From Coriobacteriaceae bacterium (GTDB lineage Bacteria > Actinomycetota > Coriobacteriia > Coriobacteriales > Coriobacteriaceae): a stretch of DNA of 64,000 nucleotides. The position numbers and the translations under genes were made by a program. This document shows positions 49,581 to 64,000 of this stretch, piece after piece (positions within the stretch are counted from its first letter, which is position 1; the number at the start of each line of letters is the position of its first letter). Below the pieces are notes generated by a model. That model ran no database searches and had not been told where the DNA came from. It worked only from the letters and a program-made list of their open reading frames with translations. The DNA lies in assembly GCA_025993015.1 (NCBI GenBank), contig DAJPFV010000001.1:1612001-1676000 (forward strand), given 5' to 3'.

Positions 49581-50957
49581 ATGTGGGCATACGAGACGAC
49601 GTTCTATCAGATCTATCCGCTGGGCTTTTGCGGGGCTCCGCGCGAGAACGTCGCGCCCGTTGCCGAGGATGAGCTCGCACAGGCCGCCGACGCCGCGTCC
49701 AACCCCGATGCTCCCATCATGAAAATCGCCCAATGGGCCGATTACCTGCAGGAGCTCGGCGTTGGCGCTGTGCTGATCAACCCTCTGCTTGAGTCCGATA
49801 GCCATGGCTATGACACGCGCAGCCTGCGCCACGTTGACCGTCGTCTGGGCTCCGATGCCGATTTTGCGGCCGTATGCGAGACGCTCCACGCCCACGGTAT
49901 CCGCGTGGTGCTCGATGCGGTCTTCAACCACGTCGGCCGCGGCTTTTGGGCCTTCCGCGATGTACAGGAGCGCAAGTGGGATTCTCCCTACAAGGACTGG
50001 TTCCACATTAACTTCGATGGCGACTCCTGCTATGGCGACGGTTTTTGGTACGAGGGCTGGGAGGGCCATTTTGAGCTCGTCAAGCTCAACCTGCAAAACC
50101 CCGCCGTGGTCGATTATCTGCTCGAGTCCGTGCGAACCTGGGTCGATGTTTTTGGCGTCGACGGCCTGCGCTTGGACGTCGCCTACATGCTCGACCGCGA
50201 TTTCATGCGTCGTTTGCATAGCTTTGCCCGTGAGCTCAAGCCCGGCTTTGTGCTCATTGGCGAGACGCTCCACGGCGACTACAACCAGATCGTCAACGAC
50301 GAGATGCTCGACTCCTGCACCAACTACGAGTGCTACAAGGGCCTGTACTCCAGCTTTAACTCGGTCAACATGTTCGAGATCGCCCATTCGCTGCACCGCC
50401 AGTTTGGCGGCGACCCCTGGTGCATCTACCGCGGCAAGCACCTGCTGTCGTTTGTCGACAACCACGATGTGCCGCGCCTGGCAAGTATCCTCACCGACAA
50501 GTCGTGCCTGCGTCCCTCCTATGGCATGCTCTTTGGCATGCCGGGCATCCCGTGCGTCTACTATGGCAGCGAGTGGGGAATTGCTGGCGAAAAGGGCGGC
50601 CCCGATGGCGACTGGGCGCTGCGCCCTGCGCTCGATGAGCCTGCGCCCAACGAGCTGACGGCGTTCATCACGCAACTCGCACACCTTCGCTCGGCCGACG
50701 ACGCGGCTGCCCGTGCTCTCAACTACGGTGCCTATCGCAACGTGGTGATCCAGAACAAGCAGCTGCTGTTCGAGCGCGCCTGTGACGGCGCGACGGTACT
50801 CGTGGCGGTGAACGCCGTGGGCGAGCCTTACACCTTTGGCGCCGGCGAACTCAACGGCTCCTTCGTCGACCTGCTTGCCGACGATGCTCCCACGGTCGAG
50901 CTGACGGGCACCCTTGAACTTGCACCCTACGAGGTGCGCTATCTGTTGAGAGCCTAG
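49581..50957 (+). CDS. GH13 alpha-glucan hydrolase
   Basis: A 458-residue cytosolic enzyme of the alpha-amylase family, compact and without a signal peptide, so probably a maltodextrin or cyclomaltodextrin hydrolase. The four GH13 regions are present: DAVFNHV, GLRLDVAYML with the nucleophile Asp near 199, IGETLHG with the acid Glu near 229, and FVDNHD near 294. A short beta-sandwich domain ends the protein (LELAPYEVRYLLRA). The ATG follows GGGAGG by 6 nt. It lies 3 nt before the DNA glycosylase gene. Confidence 0.88.
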   Translation: MWAYETTFYQIYPLGFCGAPRENVAPVAEDELAQAADAASNPDAPIMKIAQWADYLQELGVGAVLINPLLESDSHGYDTRSLRHVDRRLGSDADFAAVCETLHAHGIRVVLDAVFNHVGRGFWAFRDVQERKWDSPYKDWFHINFDGDSCYGDGFWYEGWEGHFELVKLNLQNPAVVDYLLESVRTWVDVFGVDGLRLDVAYMLDRDFMRRLHSFARELKPGFVLIGETLHGDYNQIVNDEMLDSCTNYECYKGLYSSFNSVNMFEIAHSLHRQFGGDPWCIYRGKHLLSFVDNHDVPRLASILTDKSCLRPSYGMLFGMPGIPCVYYGSEWGIAGEKGGPDGDWALRPALDEPAPNELTAFITQLAHLRSADDAAARALNYGAYRNVVIQNKQLLFERACDGATVLVAVNAVGEPYTFGAGELNGSFVDLLADDAPTVELTGTLELAPYEVRYLLRA

Positions 50958-50960
50958 CCC

Positions 50961-51524
50961 ATGGCCGTGTCTGACGAGGACTATCAACATATTGAGCATG
51001 GGTTTGAGCCTGTGTTCGACCAGCGCTCGCGCGTTTTGGTGCTGGGGTCGTTTCCCTCGGTGCTCTCGCGTGCCAATGCCTTCTACTATGGCAATCCGCA
51101 GAACCGCTTTTGGCGTGTGATGGCCGCGTGCCTCGGTGTATCCGTGCCGTCCAACGAGGGCGATCCTTTGGCAAACGGTGAGCCCGCGACGCTCGATGCC
51201 TCCATTGCCGCCAAGCGGGCCATGCTGCTGAACGGCAGCGTGGCCCTGTGGGATGTGATCGAGAGCTGCGACATTAAGGGCTCGAGCGACGCCAGCATCA
51301 AAAACGTCGTTCCGGCACATATTGAGCGCATTACGGGCAATGCGCCTATTGAGCTGGTGGTGTGTAACGGAGGTACGGCGGGGCGCCTCTATAAGCGCTA
51401 TCTAAAGGAGCGGACAGGCCTGCCCGCTGTCGTATTGCCGTCAACTAGTCCCGCTAACGCGGCTTGGCGTCTGGAACGTCTTGTTGAGCGTTGGCGCGAA
51501 GCCGTTGACTGGATCGCACGGTAG
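50961..51524 (+). CDS. DNA-deoxyinosine glycosylase, UDG superfamily
   Basis: A 187-residue base-excision enzyme. The motif VLVLGSFPSVLSRANAFYYG followed by NPQNRFWRVM and the later VVLPSTSPANA are the hallmarks of the UDG family 6 (hypoxanthine-DNA glycosylase) branch, which removes deaminated adenine. An Asn in the NPQNRFW stretch replaces the Asp of classic UDG. It starts 3 nt after the glycosidase stop and is probably cotranscribed with it. Confidence 0.82.
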   Translation: MAVSDEDYQHIEHGFEPVFDQRSRVLVLGSFPSVLSRANAFYYGNPQNRFWRVMAACLGVSVPSNEGDPLANGEPATLDASIAAKRAMLLNGSVALWDVIESCDIKGSSDASIKNVVPAHIERITGNAPIELVVCNGGTAGRLYKRYLKERTGLPAVVLPSTSPANAAWRLERLVERWREAVDWIAR

Positions 51525-51525
51525 T

Positions 51526-52188
51526 CTAGATCCTTGATTGAGCATGGGTGCCGAGGCGTTTCATGATGGCATGCCAGATCGGTGTGGGCAGCGCGGGCTC
51601 GACACGCACCATGCCGTCGGCGTCGACGCTACCGGCATTGCCACCGCCAAGCAGCTGCGCATGCTCAATGGAGCAGCCCATGCGCACAGCGCCCACAAGC
51701 TTATCCATCGCTTCCGAAAATGGTCGGCGCAAGAGGCCCATGCGTGGGGAATGGCGAAGCGCCGCAATGCCGCTGCCGGCACAGATGACAACGCCGTCGC
51801 ACCATGGCAGGTCACGTAGAATACATGCCCGGTACAGGCGGTCGAGGACTTCGTCCGTCTGCTTGTTGTTCTTGGACAGGGCCTGGACGACGACATAGAT
51901 GCGTGTCTCTGTATTCCTAAGGCGATCGAGTATCTGCTCGACAGCGATCATCGTCTCATCATCAAATGCATCATCAACAGCGAGCACCATGCCGTCCGCA
52001 ACGCTGCCGGCATCATCCGCCTCCAAATCGACCGGGTGGGGGAGTGCGGTGCCGGAAAGCCGGGCATAGGCCGCGATGGCATCTTGCAGGTCCCAAAGCA
52101 AAAACTCCAGATCGGCGCTATCGGGAATACTGATATACGCAATGGTCTGCAGCGTTTTGGGCTTATCGCCGCGCGCGGTCGTCTCCAT
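51526..52188 (-). CDS. conserved protein of unknown function
   Basis: A 220-residue protein I do not recognise with confidence. It shows alternating hydrophobic strands and helices (TIAYISIPDSADLEFLLW, RIYVVVQALSKNN, WCDGVVICAGSGIAAL) and a Gly-rich LLGGGNAGSVDADG stretch, which suggests an alpha/beta fold, possibly flavodoxin-like. There are no membrane segments or signal peptide. It converges with the DNA glycosylase gene with only one base between the stop codons, and diverges from the aminotransferase gene. Confidence 0.55.
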   Translation of the reverse strand: METTARGDKPKTLQTIAYISIPDSADLEFLLWDLQDAIAAYARLSGTALPHPVDLEADDAGSVADGMVLAVDDAFDDETMIAVEQILDRLRNTETRIYVVVQALSKNNKQTDEVLDRLYRACILRDLPWCDGVVICAGSGIAALRHSPRMGLLRRPFSEAMDKLVGAVRMGCSIEHAQLLGGGNAGSVDADGMVRVEPALPTPIWHAIMKRLGTHAQSRI

Positions 52189-52281
52189 GCCGCCTCCTTT
52201 CCGGTTGGTTTCCGTTTAGGTTACACCGTCCGGCGGCGCCTAGCCGCGCTATCCTAGTGCAACCCTTACGAAAGGAACGCC

Positions 52282-53418
52282 ATGCGTCTGCCCATGAATA
52301 CCTCGCTTGCCACGCTCAAGCCCTCCGGCATCCGCCGAATCAACGCACTCGCCGCTCAGCATCCGGGATGCATTGCGCTTGCGCTCGGCGAGCCCGATTT
52401 TCCCACGCCCGACGCGATTAGCGCCGAGGTGACTGCTTCGTTGGACCGCGGCGACACGCACTATCCGCCCAACAACGGTCGCCCCGCCCTGCGCGAGGCG
52501 TTGTCTGCCTACATGGGGGACGCGGGCCTTACGTTTTCGGCCGACGAGGTCATCCTGACCGACGGCGCGACCGAGGCCCTGTCGGCTACGTTTATGGCCA
52601 TGCTCAACCCCGGCGACGAGGTCATTATCCCCACGCCGGCCTTTGGCCTGTACGAGAGCATCGTCGTGGCCAACCACGCCCAGGCGGTCTTTTTGGATAC
52701 GGAGCCTGCGCAATTCCAGATTGACGAGGAAGCGCTTCGCGCCTGTGTGACCCCGGCGACCAAGGCCATCGTTATCTGCTCGCCCAACAATCCTACAGGC
52801 TGCATTCTCAACGCGGCATCACTCGACGCCGTGGCACACGTAGCGGAGCAGGCTGGCATCTACGTAGTCTGCGACGACGTATACAACCGCCTCGTCTATG
52901 TGGACGGCTACGAGCGCTTCGCCCAGCGACACCCGGAGCTGCGCGAGCAGACAGTCGTCATCGAGAGCTTCTCCAAGCCCTGGGCCATGACCGGCTGGCG
53001 CTTGGGTTGGCTCGCAGCCGCAGCCCCCGTCATCGCCGAGATCGCAAAGGCCCACCAATACTTAGTATCGAGCGCCGTCTCCTTCGAAATGGACGCCGCA
53101 GCTCGAGCCCTGACCGTCGACCCAACCCCCATGCTCAAAGTCTACCGAGCCCGCCGCAAACGCGTGCTCGCAGCCTTAGACGCCATGGGCCTCGACGTAG
53201 TAGAGCCCGCAGGAGCCTTCTACACTTTCCCGAGCATCAAAAAGTTCGGCCTAACCAGCGAAGACTTCTGCATCAAAGCCATCAAAGAGGCCAACGTAGC
53301 CCTAGTTCCCGGAAACTGCTTCGGAACCGAAGGCCATATCCGCCTAAGTTACTGCGTCTCCGACAAAGACCTAGACGAAGGCCTCCACCGCCTGTCCACC
53401 TTCATTTCAACCTTATAG
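52282..53418 (+). CDS. class I/II pyridoxal-phosphate aminotransferase
   Basis: A 378-residue enzyme of aminotransferase fold type I. Motifs are IALALGEPDFPTPD, DGATEALSATF (cofactor phosphate), CSPNNPTGCIL, VVCDDVYNRLVY with the pyridoxal Asp, and IESFSKPWAMTGWRLGW with the Schiff-base Lys near 232. The C-terminal arginine lies in HIRLSYC. Aspartate or aromatic amino acids are likely substrates. The ATG follows AAAGGA by 6 nt. Codon choice changes about two thirds of the way through: beyond about base 53020 many codons end in A (CTA, GTA, CGA, GCA), unlike the first part, which suggests a mosaic gene. Confidence 0.85.
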   Translation: MRLPMNTSLATLKPSGIRRINALAAQHPGCIALALGEPDFPTPDAISAEVTASLDRGDTHYPPNNGRPALREALSAYMGDAGLTFSADEVILTDGATEALSATFMAMLNPGDEVIIPTPAFGLYESIVVANHAQAVFLDTEPAQFQIDEEALRACVTPATKAIVICSPNNPTGCILNAASLDAVAHVAEQAGIYVVCDDVYNRLVYVDGYERFAQRHPELREQTVVIESFSKPWAMTGWRLGWLAAAAPVIAEIAKAHQYLVSSAVSFEMDAAARALTVDPTPMLKVYRARRKRVLAALDAMGLDVVEPAGAFYTFPSIKKFGLTSEDFCIKAIKEANVALVPGNCFGTEGHIRLSYCVSDKDLDEGLHRLSTFISTL

Positions 53419-53478
53419 CCCAACGGGACGCAACACATCAGCCCACCGACATAAGGGTTATGCGTGGGGCGCGCCGGC

Positions 53479-53683
53479 CAACGGCAACCCTGGCTGCCCC
53501 AAAGTCAACACAGGTCGCGCCGCCAAAGGCCAGGCGCAAGCTTTTCGTAGATTCCGCACGAGCCGAAGAGCACTAAATGTGCTCTTCGTGCGAGCCCAGG
53601 ACCTGACCGAGCGAAAAGCTTGCGCCTGGCCTTTGGCGGCGCGACCGAGATGGTGGAATTGTGTGCAGCCAGAGTTGCCGTTG
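53479..53683. repeat. 205-bp composite inverted repeat
   Basis: Outer arms of 19 bp (53479-53497 and 53665-53683, one mismatch), an unpaired internal loop of about 16 nt on each side, then inner arms of 35 bp that are exact complements (53513-53547 and 53612-53646), and a central 9-bp hairpin GAAGAGCAC/GTGCTCTTC. Its right end touches the -35 box of the rplJ promoter. MITE-like in form; no transposase is encoded. Confidence 0.85.
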
Positions 53684-53709
53684 ACCGACGCCGGGGTCCC
53701 CGCCATAAT
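53681..53709 (+). promoter_or_regulatory. promoter of the rplJ-rplL operon
   Basis: TTGACC and CATAAT are separated by 17 bp. The first three bases of the -35 box belong to the inverted repeat. Confidence 0.6.
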
Positions 53710-53727
53710 ACTTTCGGTTCACGCACG

Positions 53728-53812
53728 AATCCGCTGCCAGAGACAGCCGGTGCAAACGGGCATCGCCCGCGAGCTTAATGGGATATCCCGCCAGCCGAGG
53801 TGGTCGAGTAGA
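53728..53812 (+). ncRNA. L10 leader
   Basis: The conserved segments CCAGAGACAGCCGGTGC, TTAATGGGAT and CCGCCAGCCGAGGTGG are in order, as in the L10 leader that binds the uL10-bL12 complex to repress rplJL. Confidence 0.75.
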
Positions 53813-53822
53813 TATGTCTTCT

Positions 53823-53859
53823 CGCCCCCGTCGCTCATGCAGCGCGGGGGCTTTCTTTT
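53823..53859 (+). terminator. attenuator terminator in the rplJ leader
   Basis: GCCCCCG and CGGGGGC pair, extended by CGCT/AGCG, then TTTCTTTTT, 67 bases before rplJ. Paired with the L10 leader this should make rplJL expression respond to free uL10. Confidence 0.75.
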
Positions 53860-53925
53860 TGGACATGCCCCCGTCACGTCCTTGTGGCGGACCGTGCCCG
53901 GAAAGAATTCGAGGAGGTGTAATTC

Positions 53926-54447
53926 ATGCCCCAGCAGTACAAAATCGACAAGGTTGCAGAGATCGAGTCCCGTATCGCCGAGAACGCCGGTCTGTTCGTC
54001 GTCAACTACAACGGTCTGACGGTTAAGCAGGCTCAGGAGCTGCGTCATCAGCTTCGCGAGTGCGGCGCCGAGATGAAGGTCTACAAGAACAACCTGGTCA
54101 AGATCGCTCTCAAGAACCAGGAGCAGCCCGAGATCGACGAGATCCTCGCCGGCCCCGTCGCTTATGTGTTCTACGAGACCGAGCCGGTCGAGGCCGCTAA
54201 GGCCCTTAAGGACTTCTCCGCTAAGTCCAAGGGCGTCCTTGAGATCAAGGGCGGTATCTCCGACGGCAAGGCCGTTTCCGCTGATGATGTTAAGGCTATC
54301 GCCGAGCTGCCCACCAAGGATCAGCTTCTCGGCCAGATCGCCGGTCTCATCTCCGGTTTCGCTCGCGACATCGCTGTCTGCGTCAACGGCGTTTCCTCTG
54401 GTCTCGCTCGTTCGATCCAGCAGGTCTCCGAGCAGAAGGCAGCCTAG
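53926..54447 (+). CDS. rplJ: ribosomal protein uL10
   Basis: A 173-residue 50S stalk protein that anchors bL12 dimers. The N-terminal rRNA-binding domain has VNYNGLTVKQAQELRHQLRE and VYKNNLVKIALKN; the C-terminal helix (FARDIAVCVNGVSSGLARSI) binds bL12. GAGGAGG lies 8 nt before the ATG. It starts a new operon here, separated from rplA by about 29 kb. Confidence 0.95.
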   Translation: MPQQYKIDKVAEIESRIAENAGLFVVNYNGLTVKQAQELRHQLRECGAEMKVYKNNLVKIALKNQEQPEIDEILAGPVAYVFYETEPVEAAKALKDFSAKSKGVLEIKGGISDGKAVSADDVKAIAELPTKDQLLGQIAGLISGFARDIAVCVNGVSSGLARSIQQVSEQKAA

Positions 54448-54549
54448 TTGCTGTTTTCACCCGCGGCGGCAACGCCGCACCCCTGGCGCATTCGCGCCGT
54501 GTTTTAACTGATCTCCGTGCACAGACACGGAAACCGAAAGGACTTAGAA

Positions 54550-54927
54550 ATGGCTAAGCTTACCACCGATGAGATCATCGATGCTCTTAAGGAAATGACC
54601 CTTCTCGAGGCTTCCGAGCTCGTCAAGGCTATCGAGGACACCTTCGGCGTTTCCGCCGCTGCTCCTGCCGCTGTTGTCGCCGCTCCCGCTGCTGGCGCTG
54701 CTGAGGCCGAGGAGAAGACCGAGTTTGACGTCGTGCTCGAGGGCTTCGGCGACAACAAGATCCAGGTCATCAAGGCCGTCCGTGAGCTCACCAACCTTGG
54801 CCTGAAGGAGGCCAAGGAGGTCGTCGAGGGCGCTCCCAAGGCTGTTCTCGAGGGTGCCAAGAAGGAGGACGCCGAGGCTGCCAAGGAGAAGCTCGAGGCT
54901 GCTGGCGCTGCTGTCACCCTCAAGTAA
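54550..54927 (+). CDS. rplL: ribosomal protein bL12
   Basis: A 125-residue stalk protein that recruits translational GTPases. The N-terminal dimerisation domain (MAKLTTDEIIDALKEMTLLE) leads to an Ala-rich hinge (AAPAAVVAAPAAGAAEAEE) and the globular domain with KIQVIKAVRELTNLGLKEAK. Start at MAKLTTD with GAAAGGA upstream; a longer in-frame start lies in the spacer. It is 102 nt after rplJ. Confidence 0.96.
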   Translation: MAKLTTDEIIDALKEMTLLEASELVKAIEDTFGVSAAAPAAVVAAPAAGAAEAEEKTEFDVVLEGFGDNKIQVIKAVRELTNLGLKEAKEVVEGAPKAVLEGAKKEDAEAAKEKLEAAGAAVTLK

Positions 54928-54957
54928 TCAGGCTTTCTCGCCAGATTTCTTTGCAGG

Positions 54958-54988
54958 CGGGGTTCGCATTGCGAGCCCCGTCTTTTTT
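54958..54988 (+). terminator. terminator of rplJL
   Basis: CGGGGTTCGC and GCGAGCCCCG form a 10-bp stem with one wobble, then TCTTTTTT. Confidence 0.85.
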
Positions 54989-55117
54989 GTTTTTCAGTCC
55001 CTCGACATCGGTAGCTCAAACTGCCGTATTCTGTGATTTGCGTCGTATCGGGTGCCCTGCCGTTGGGCAATAAAATTGCACCATTCGAGCAATAATTTGC
55101 GTTGACCTGCTGAAGAA

Positions 55118-55145
55118 TTGTCTCTGCTTTGTAGCGACATATAGT
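55118..55145 (+). promoter_or_regulatory. candidate galU promoter
   Basis: TTGTCT and TATAGT are separated by 16 bp, about 97 bp before galU. The rest of the 254 bases after the terminator shows nothing else. Confidence 0.45.
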
Positions 55146-55241
55146 TCCAGCGGTAAGATGCTTGGGTATCGCAATTTGGTCTGCGGCCGTGCGCCGCACG
55201 CATGGGGCGCTTTTGCGCCTGCGAAAGGATCTTTGAATAAC

Positions 55242-56150
55242 ATGAAGGCAATCATCCCCGCCGCCGGTCTTGGCACGCGTTTTCTGCCTGGCACCAAGTG
55301 CACGCCCAAAGAGATGCTGCCGGTGCTCGACAAGCCCGTCATTCAGTACGTCGTCGAGGAGGCGCTCGACCCCGAGGAAGTCGACGACGCCATCATCGTT
55401 ACATCTCCCGGTAAGCCCGAGCTACTGAACTACTTCCAGCCCGATCGCTCGCTCGAGAACCTGCTGCGCGAGCGCGGCAAGAACGCCTATGCCGATGCCG
55501 TCGCCCACGCTGGCGGTATGCCGGTCGACTTCCGTTATCAGTACGAGCCCAAGGGCCTCGGCCATGCTATCCGCTCTGCTGCCGACGCCGTGGCAGGGGA
55601 GAACTTCCTGGTTCTTCTGGGCGACTACGTTGTGCCTAATCGCGACATCTGCGACAAGATGCTCGCCGTTTCCAAGGAGCACGGTGGAGCTTCGGTTATC
55701 GCCGTCGCTGCTTGCTCGCCCGAGGAAGTCAGCCGCTACGGCGTTATCGCCGGCGAGCGCGTCGGTTCGCTCGAGGGCGCCGAGGACGTTGCCGATGCAG
55801 AGCCGGGCGCTGTCTGGCGCATCGGCGGTCTGGTCGAGAAGCCCGCTCCCGAGGCGGCTCCGTCCAACCTGTACATTGTCGGCCGTTATCTGCTGAGCCC
55901 GCTGGTCATGGACCTGCTCGCTGATCAGCAGGCCGGCAAGGGCGGCGAGATTCAGCTTACCGACGCCATGGCCCGCTCGCTCGACCGCGAGGCCATGTAC
56001 GCGGTCGTCATCGACCCGCTGTCGGGCTACGACACCGGCACTCCCTCTGGCTGGATGGCCACCAACGCCCTCATGGCTGCAAGCGATCCCCGCTTTGCAA
56101 GCGCCTTCTGGGACGCCATCGACGAGCGCGGCGGATTGATGCGCAAGTAA
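55242..56150 (+). CDS. galU: UTP-glucose-1-phosphate uridylyltransferase
   Basis: A 302-residue cytosolic enzyme making UDP-glucose for cell-surface glycans. The N-terminal nucleotide loop is AIIPAAGLGTRFLPGTKCTP with KEMLPV; later motifs are YEPKGLGHAIRSA, the metal-binding LLGDYVVPNRD and KGGEIQLTDAM. Start at MKAIIPAAG, after GAAAGGA; an upstream in-frame ATG has no such site. The gene has its own promoter and terminator. Its place between rplL and rpoB is unusual, as rpoB commonly follows rplL. Confidence 0.92.
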   Translation: MKAIIPAAGLGTRFLPGTKCTPKEMLPVLDKPVIQYVVEEALDPEEVDDAIIVTSPGKPELLNYFQPDRSLENLLRERGKNAYADAVAHAGGMPVDFRYQYEPKGLGHAIRSAADAVAGENFLVLLGDYVVPNRDICDKMLAVSKEHGGASVIAVAACSPEEVSRYGVIAGERVGSLEGAEDVADAEPGAVWRIGGLVEKPAPEAAPSNLYIVGRYLLSPLVMDLLADQQAGKGGEIQLTDAMARSLDREAMYAVVIDPLSGYDTGTPSGWMATNALMAASDPRFASAFWDAIDERGGLMRK

Positions 56151-56171
56151 GCCTTCGGACATCGACATTTA

Positions 56172-56203
56172 CGGGCGCGGACCTCGGTTCGCGCCCGTTT
56201 TTT
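56172..56203 (+). terminator. terminator of galU
   Basis: CGGGCGCG and CGCGCCCG form an 8-bp perfect stem around 10 nt, followed by TTTTTT. Confidence 0.85.
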
Positions 56204-56245
56204 ATAAGAGCTGCGATTGCCGGCTCTCTGTTCACAGAAAATATA

Positions 56246-56259
56246 TGAACAGATGTTCG
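56246..56259. promoter_or_regulatory. LexA-box-like palindrome
   Basis: TGAACAGATGTTCG fits GAAC-N4-GTTC, the core of the Gram-positive LexA/DinR box. It stands about 90 bp before the rpoB promoter. One such core may arise by chance in a window this size, so confidence is low. Confidence 0.3.
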
Positions 56260-56336
56260 ATACACACCCATCTACCTGCGTGTTTTCTGTCAAAAAACTT
56301 TGCTACTCCAAAAACTCAATCGCGTCAAGGCTTTTC

Positions 56337-56364
56337 TTGCCCAACGGTCGGTACCTGATAAACT
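56337..56364 (+). promoter_or_regulatory. candidate rpoB promoter
   Basis: TTGCCC and TAAACT are separated by 16 bp, 73 bp before rpoB. Confidence 0.5.
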
Positions 56365-56437
56365 ATTAGGTTGCGATAACTGGCGAAGCTATGCCTCGCC
56401 AACCCACCGAGCATTTCCGTGAAGGAGGAAAAACCTG

Positions 56438-59929
<3,492 letters not shown>

Positions 59930-59935
59930 TTGACT

Positions 59936-64000
<4,065 letters not shown>

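Noticed and set aside
53007..53576. Plus-strand open frame spanning the aminotransferase end and the inverted repeat
   Set aside because: Out of frame with a clear gene and very Arg-rich; arises from the changed codon style there.

Overview
The window is GC-rich and densely coded. It carries the core Gram-positive cluster disA-ispD-ispF-cysS-rlmB-rae1, then tRNA genes, tuf, rpmG, tRNA-Trp, secE, nusG, rplK, rplA, and later rplJ, rplL, rpoB and rpoC. Together with a large BadF-type acyl-CoA dehydratase activase, an FeoA-FeoB fusion, a DisA diadenylate cyclase and an LAxTG-anchored 5'-nucleotidase, this suggests an anaerobic gut actinobacterium of the Coriobacteriia, most like Collinsella. That placement is inference from protein content and codon use, not a search.

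Layout. 1-6.8 kb: end of a threonine/serine exporter, a DUF2798 membrane protein, the 1479-residue activase and a coupled TetR regulator with a perfect palindrome upstream of the pair. 6.9-12.1 kb: ClpC, Xaa-His dipeptidase, and the Mn exporter MntP under a yybP-ykoY riboswitch. 12.3-17.8 kb: disA to rae1, nearly all overlapping or abutting. 17.8-19.2 kb: an inverted HTH-HipA-like kinase gene behind a 22-bp inverted repeat. 19.3-24.5 kb: five tRNAs, tuf, rpmG, secE, nusG, rplK, rplA, ending in a strong terminator.

24.6-53.4 kb is a roughly 29-kb block that separates rplKA from rplJL. It holds a metallophosphoesterase, a ParB-like/BMP fusion, MscS, a surface nucleotidase, an ABC operon of the TrpXYZ type, a WYL regulator, AsnS, PTS EIIA-Glc, an esterase, FeoAB, an MFS exporter, a horizontally acquired-looking cassette (42.1-49.3 kb), a GH13 glycosidase, a DNA glycosylase and an aminotransferase. 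53.4-64 kb: a 205-bp inverted repeat, the rplJL operon with its L10 leader, galU, rpoB and the first 1355 codons of rpoC.

The most novel unit is the 42.1-49.3 kb cassette: a dynamin-like GTPase, a 1143-residue HerA/DUF87 ATPase with a Ser/Thr-rich insert, an HNH-type nuclease toxin-like protein and a small acidic protein, in one tight operon. It is bracketed by a true MFS 3' end plus a 67-bp hairpin on one side, and a diverged duplicate of that MFS tail plus a second 67-bp hairpin on the other. The window also carries several dispersed repeat families: four 67-bp hairpins with covarying stems, at least five GGGACAG-loop hairpins that mostly abut stop codons, a 62-bp-period tandem array, and paired inverted repeats between tRNA genes.
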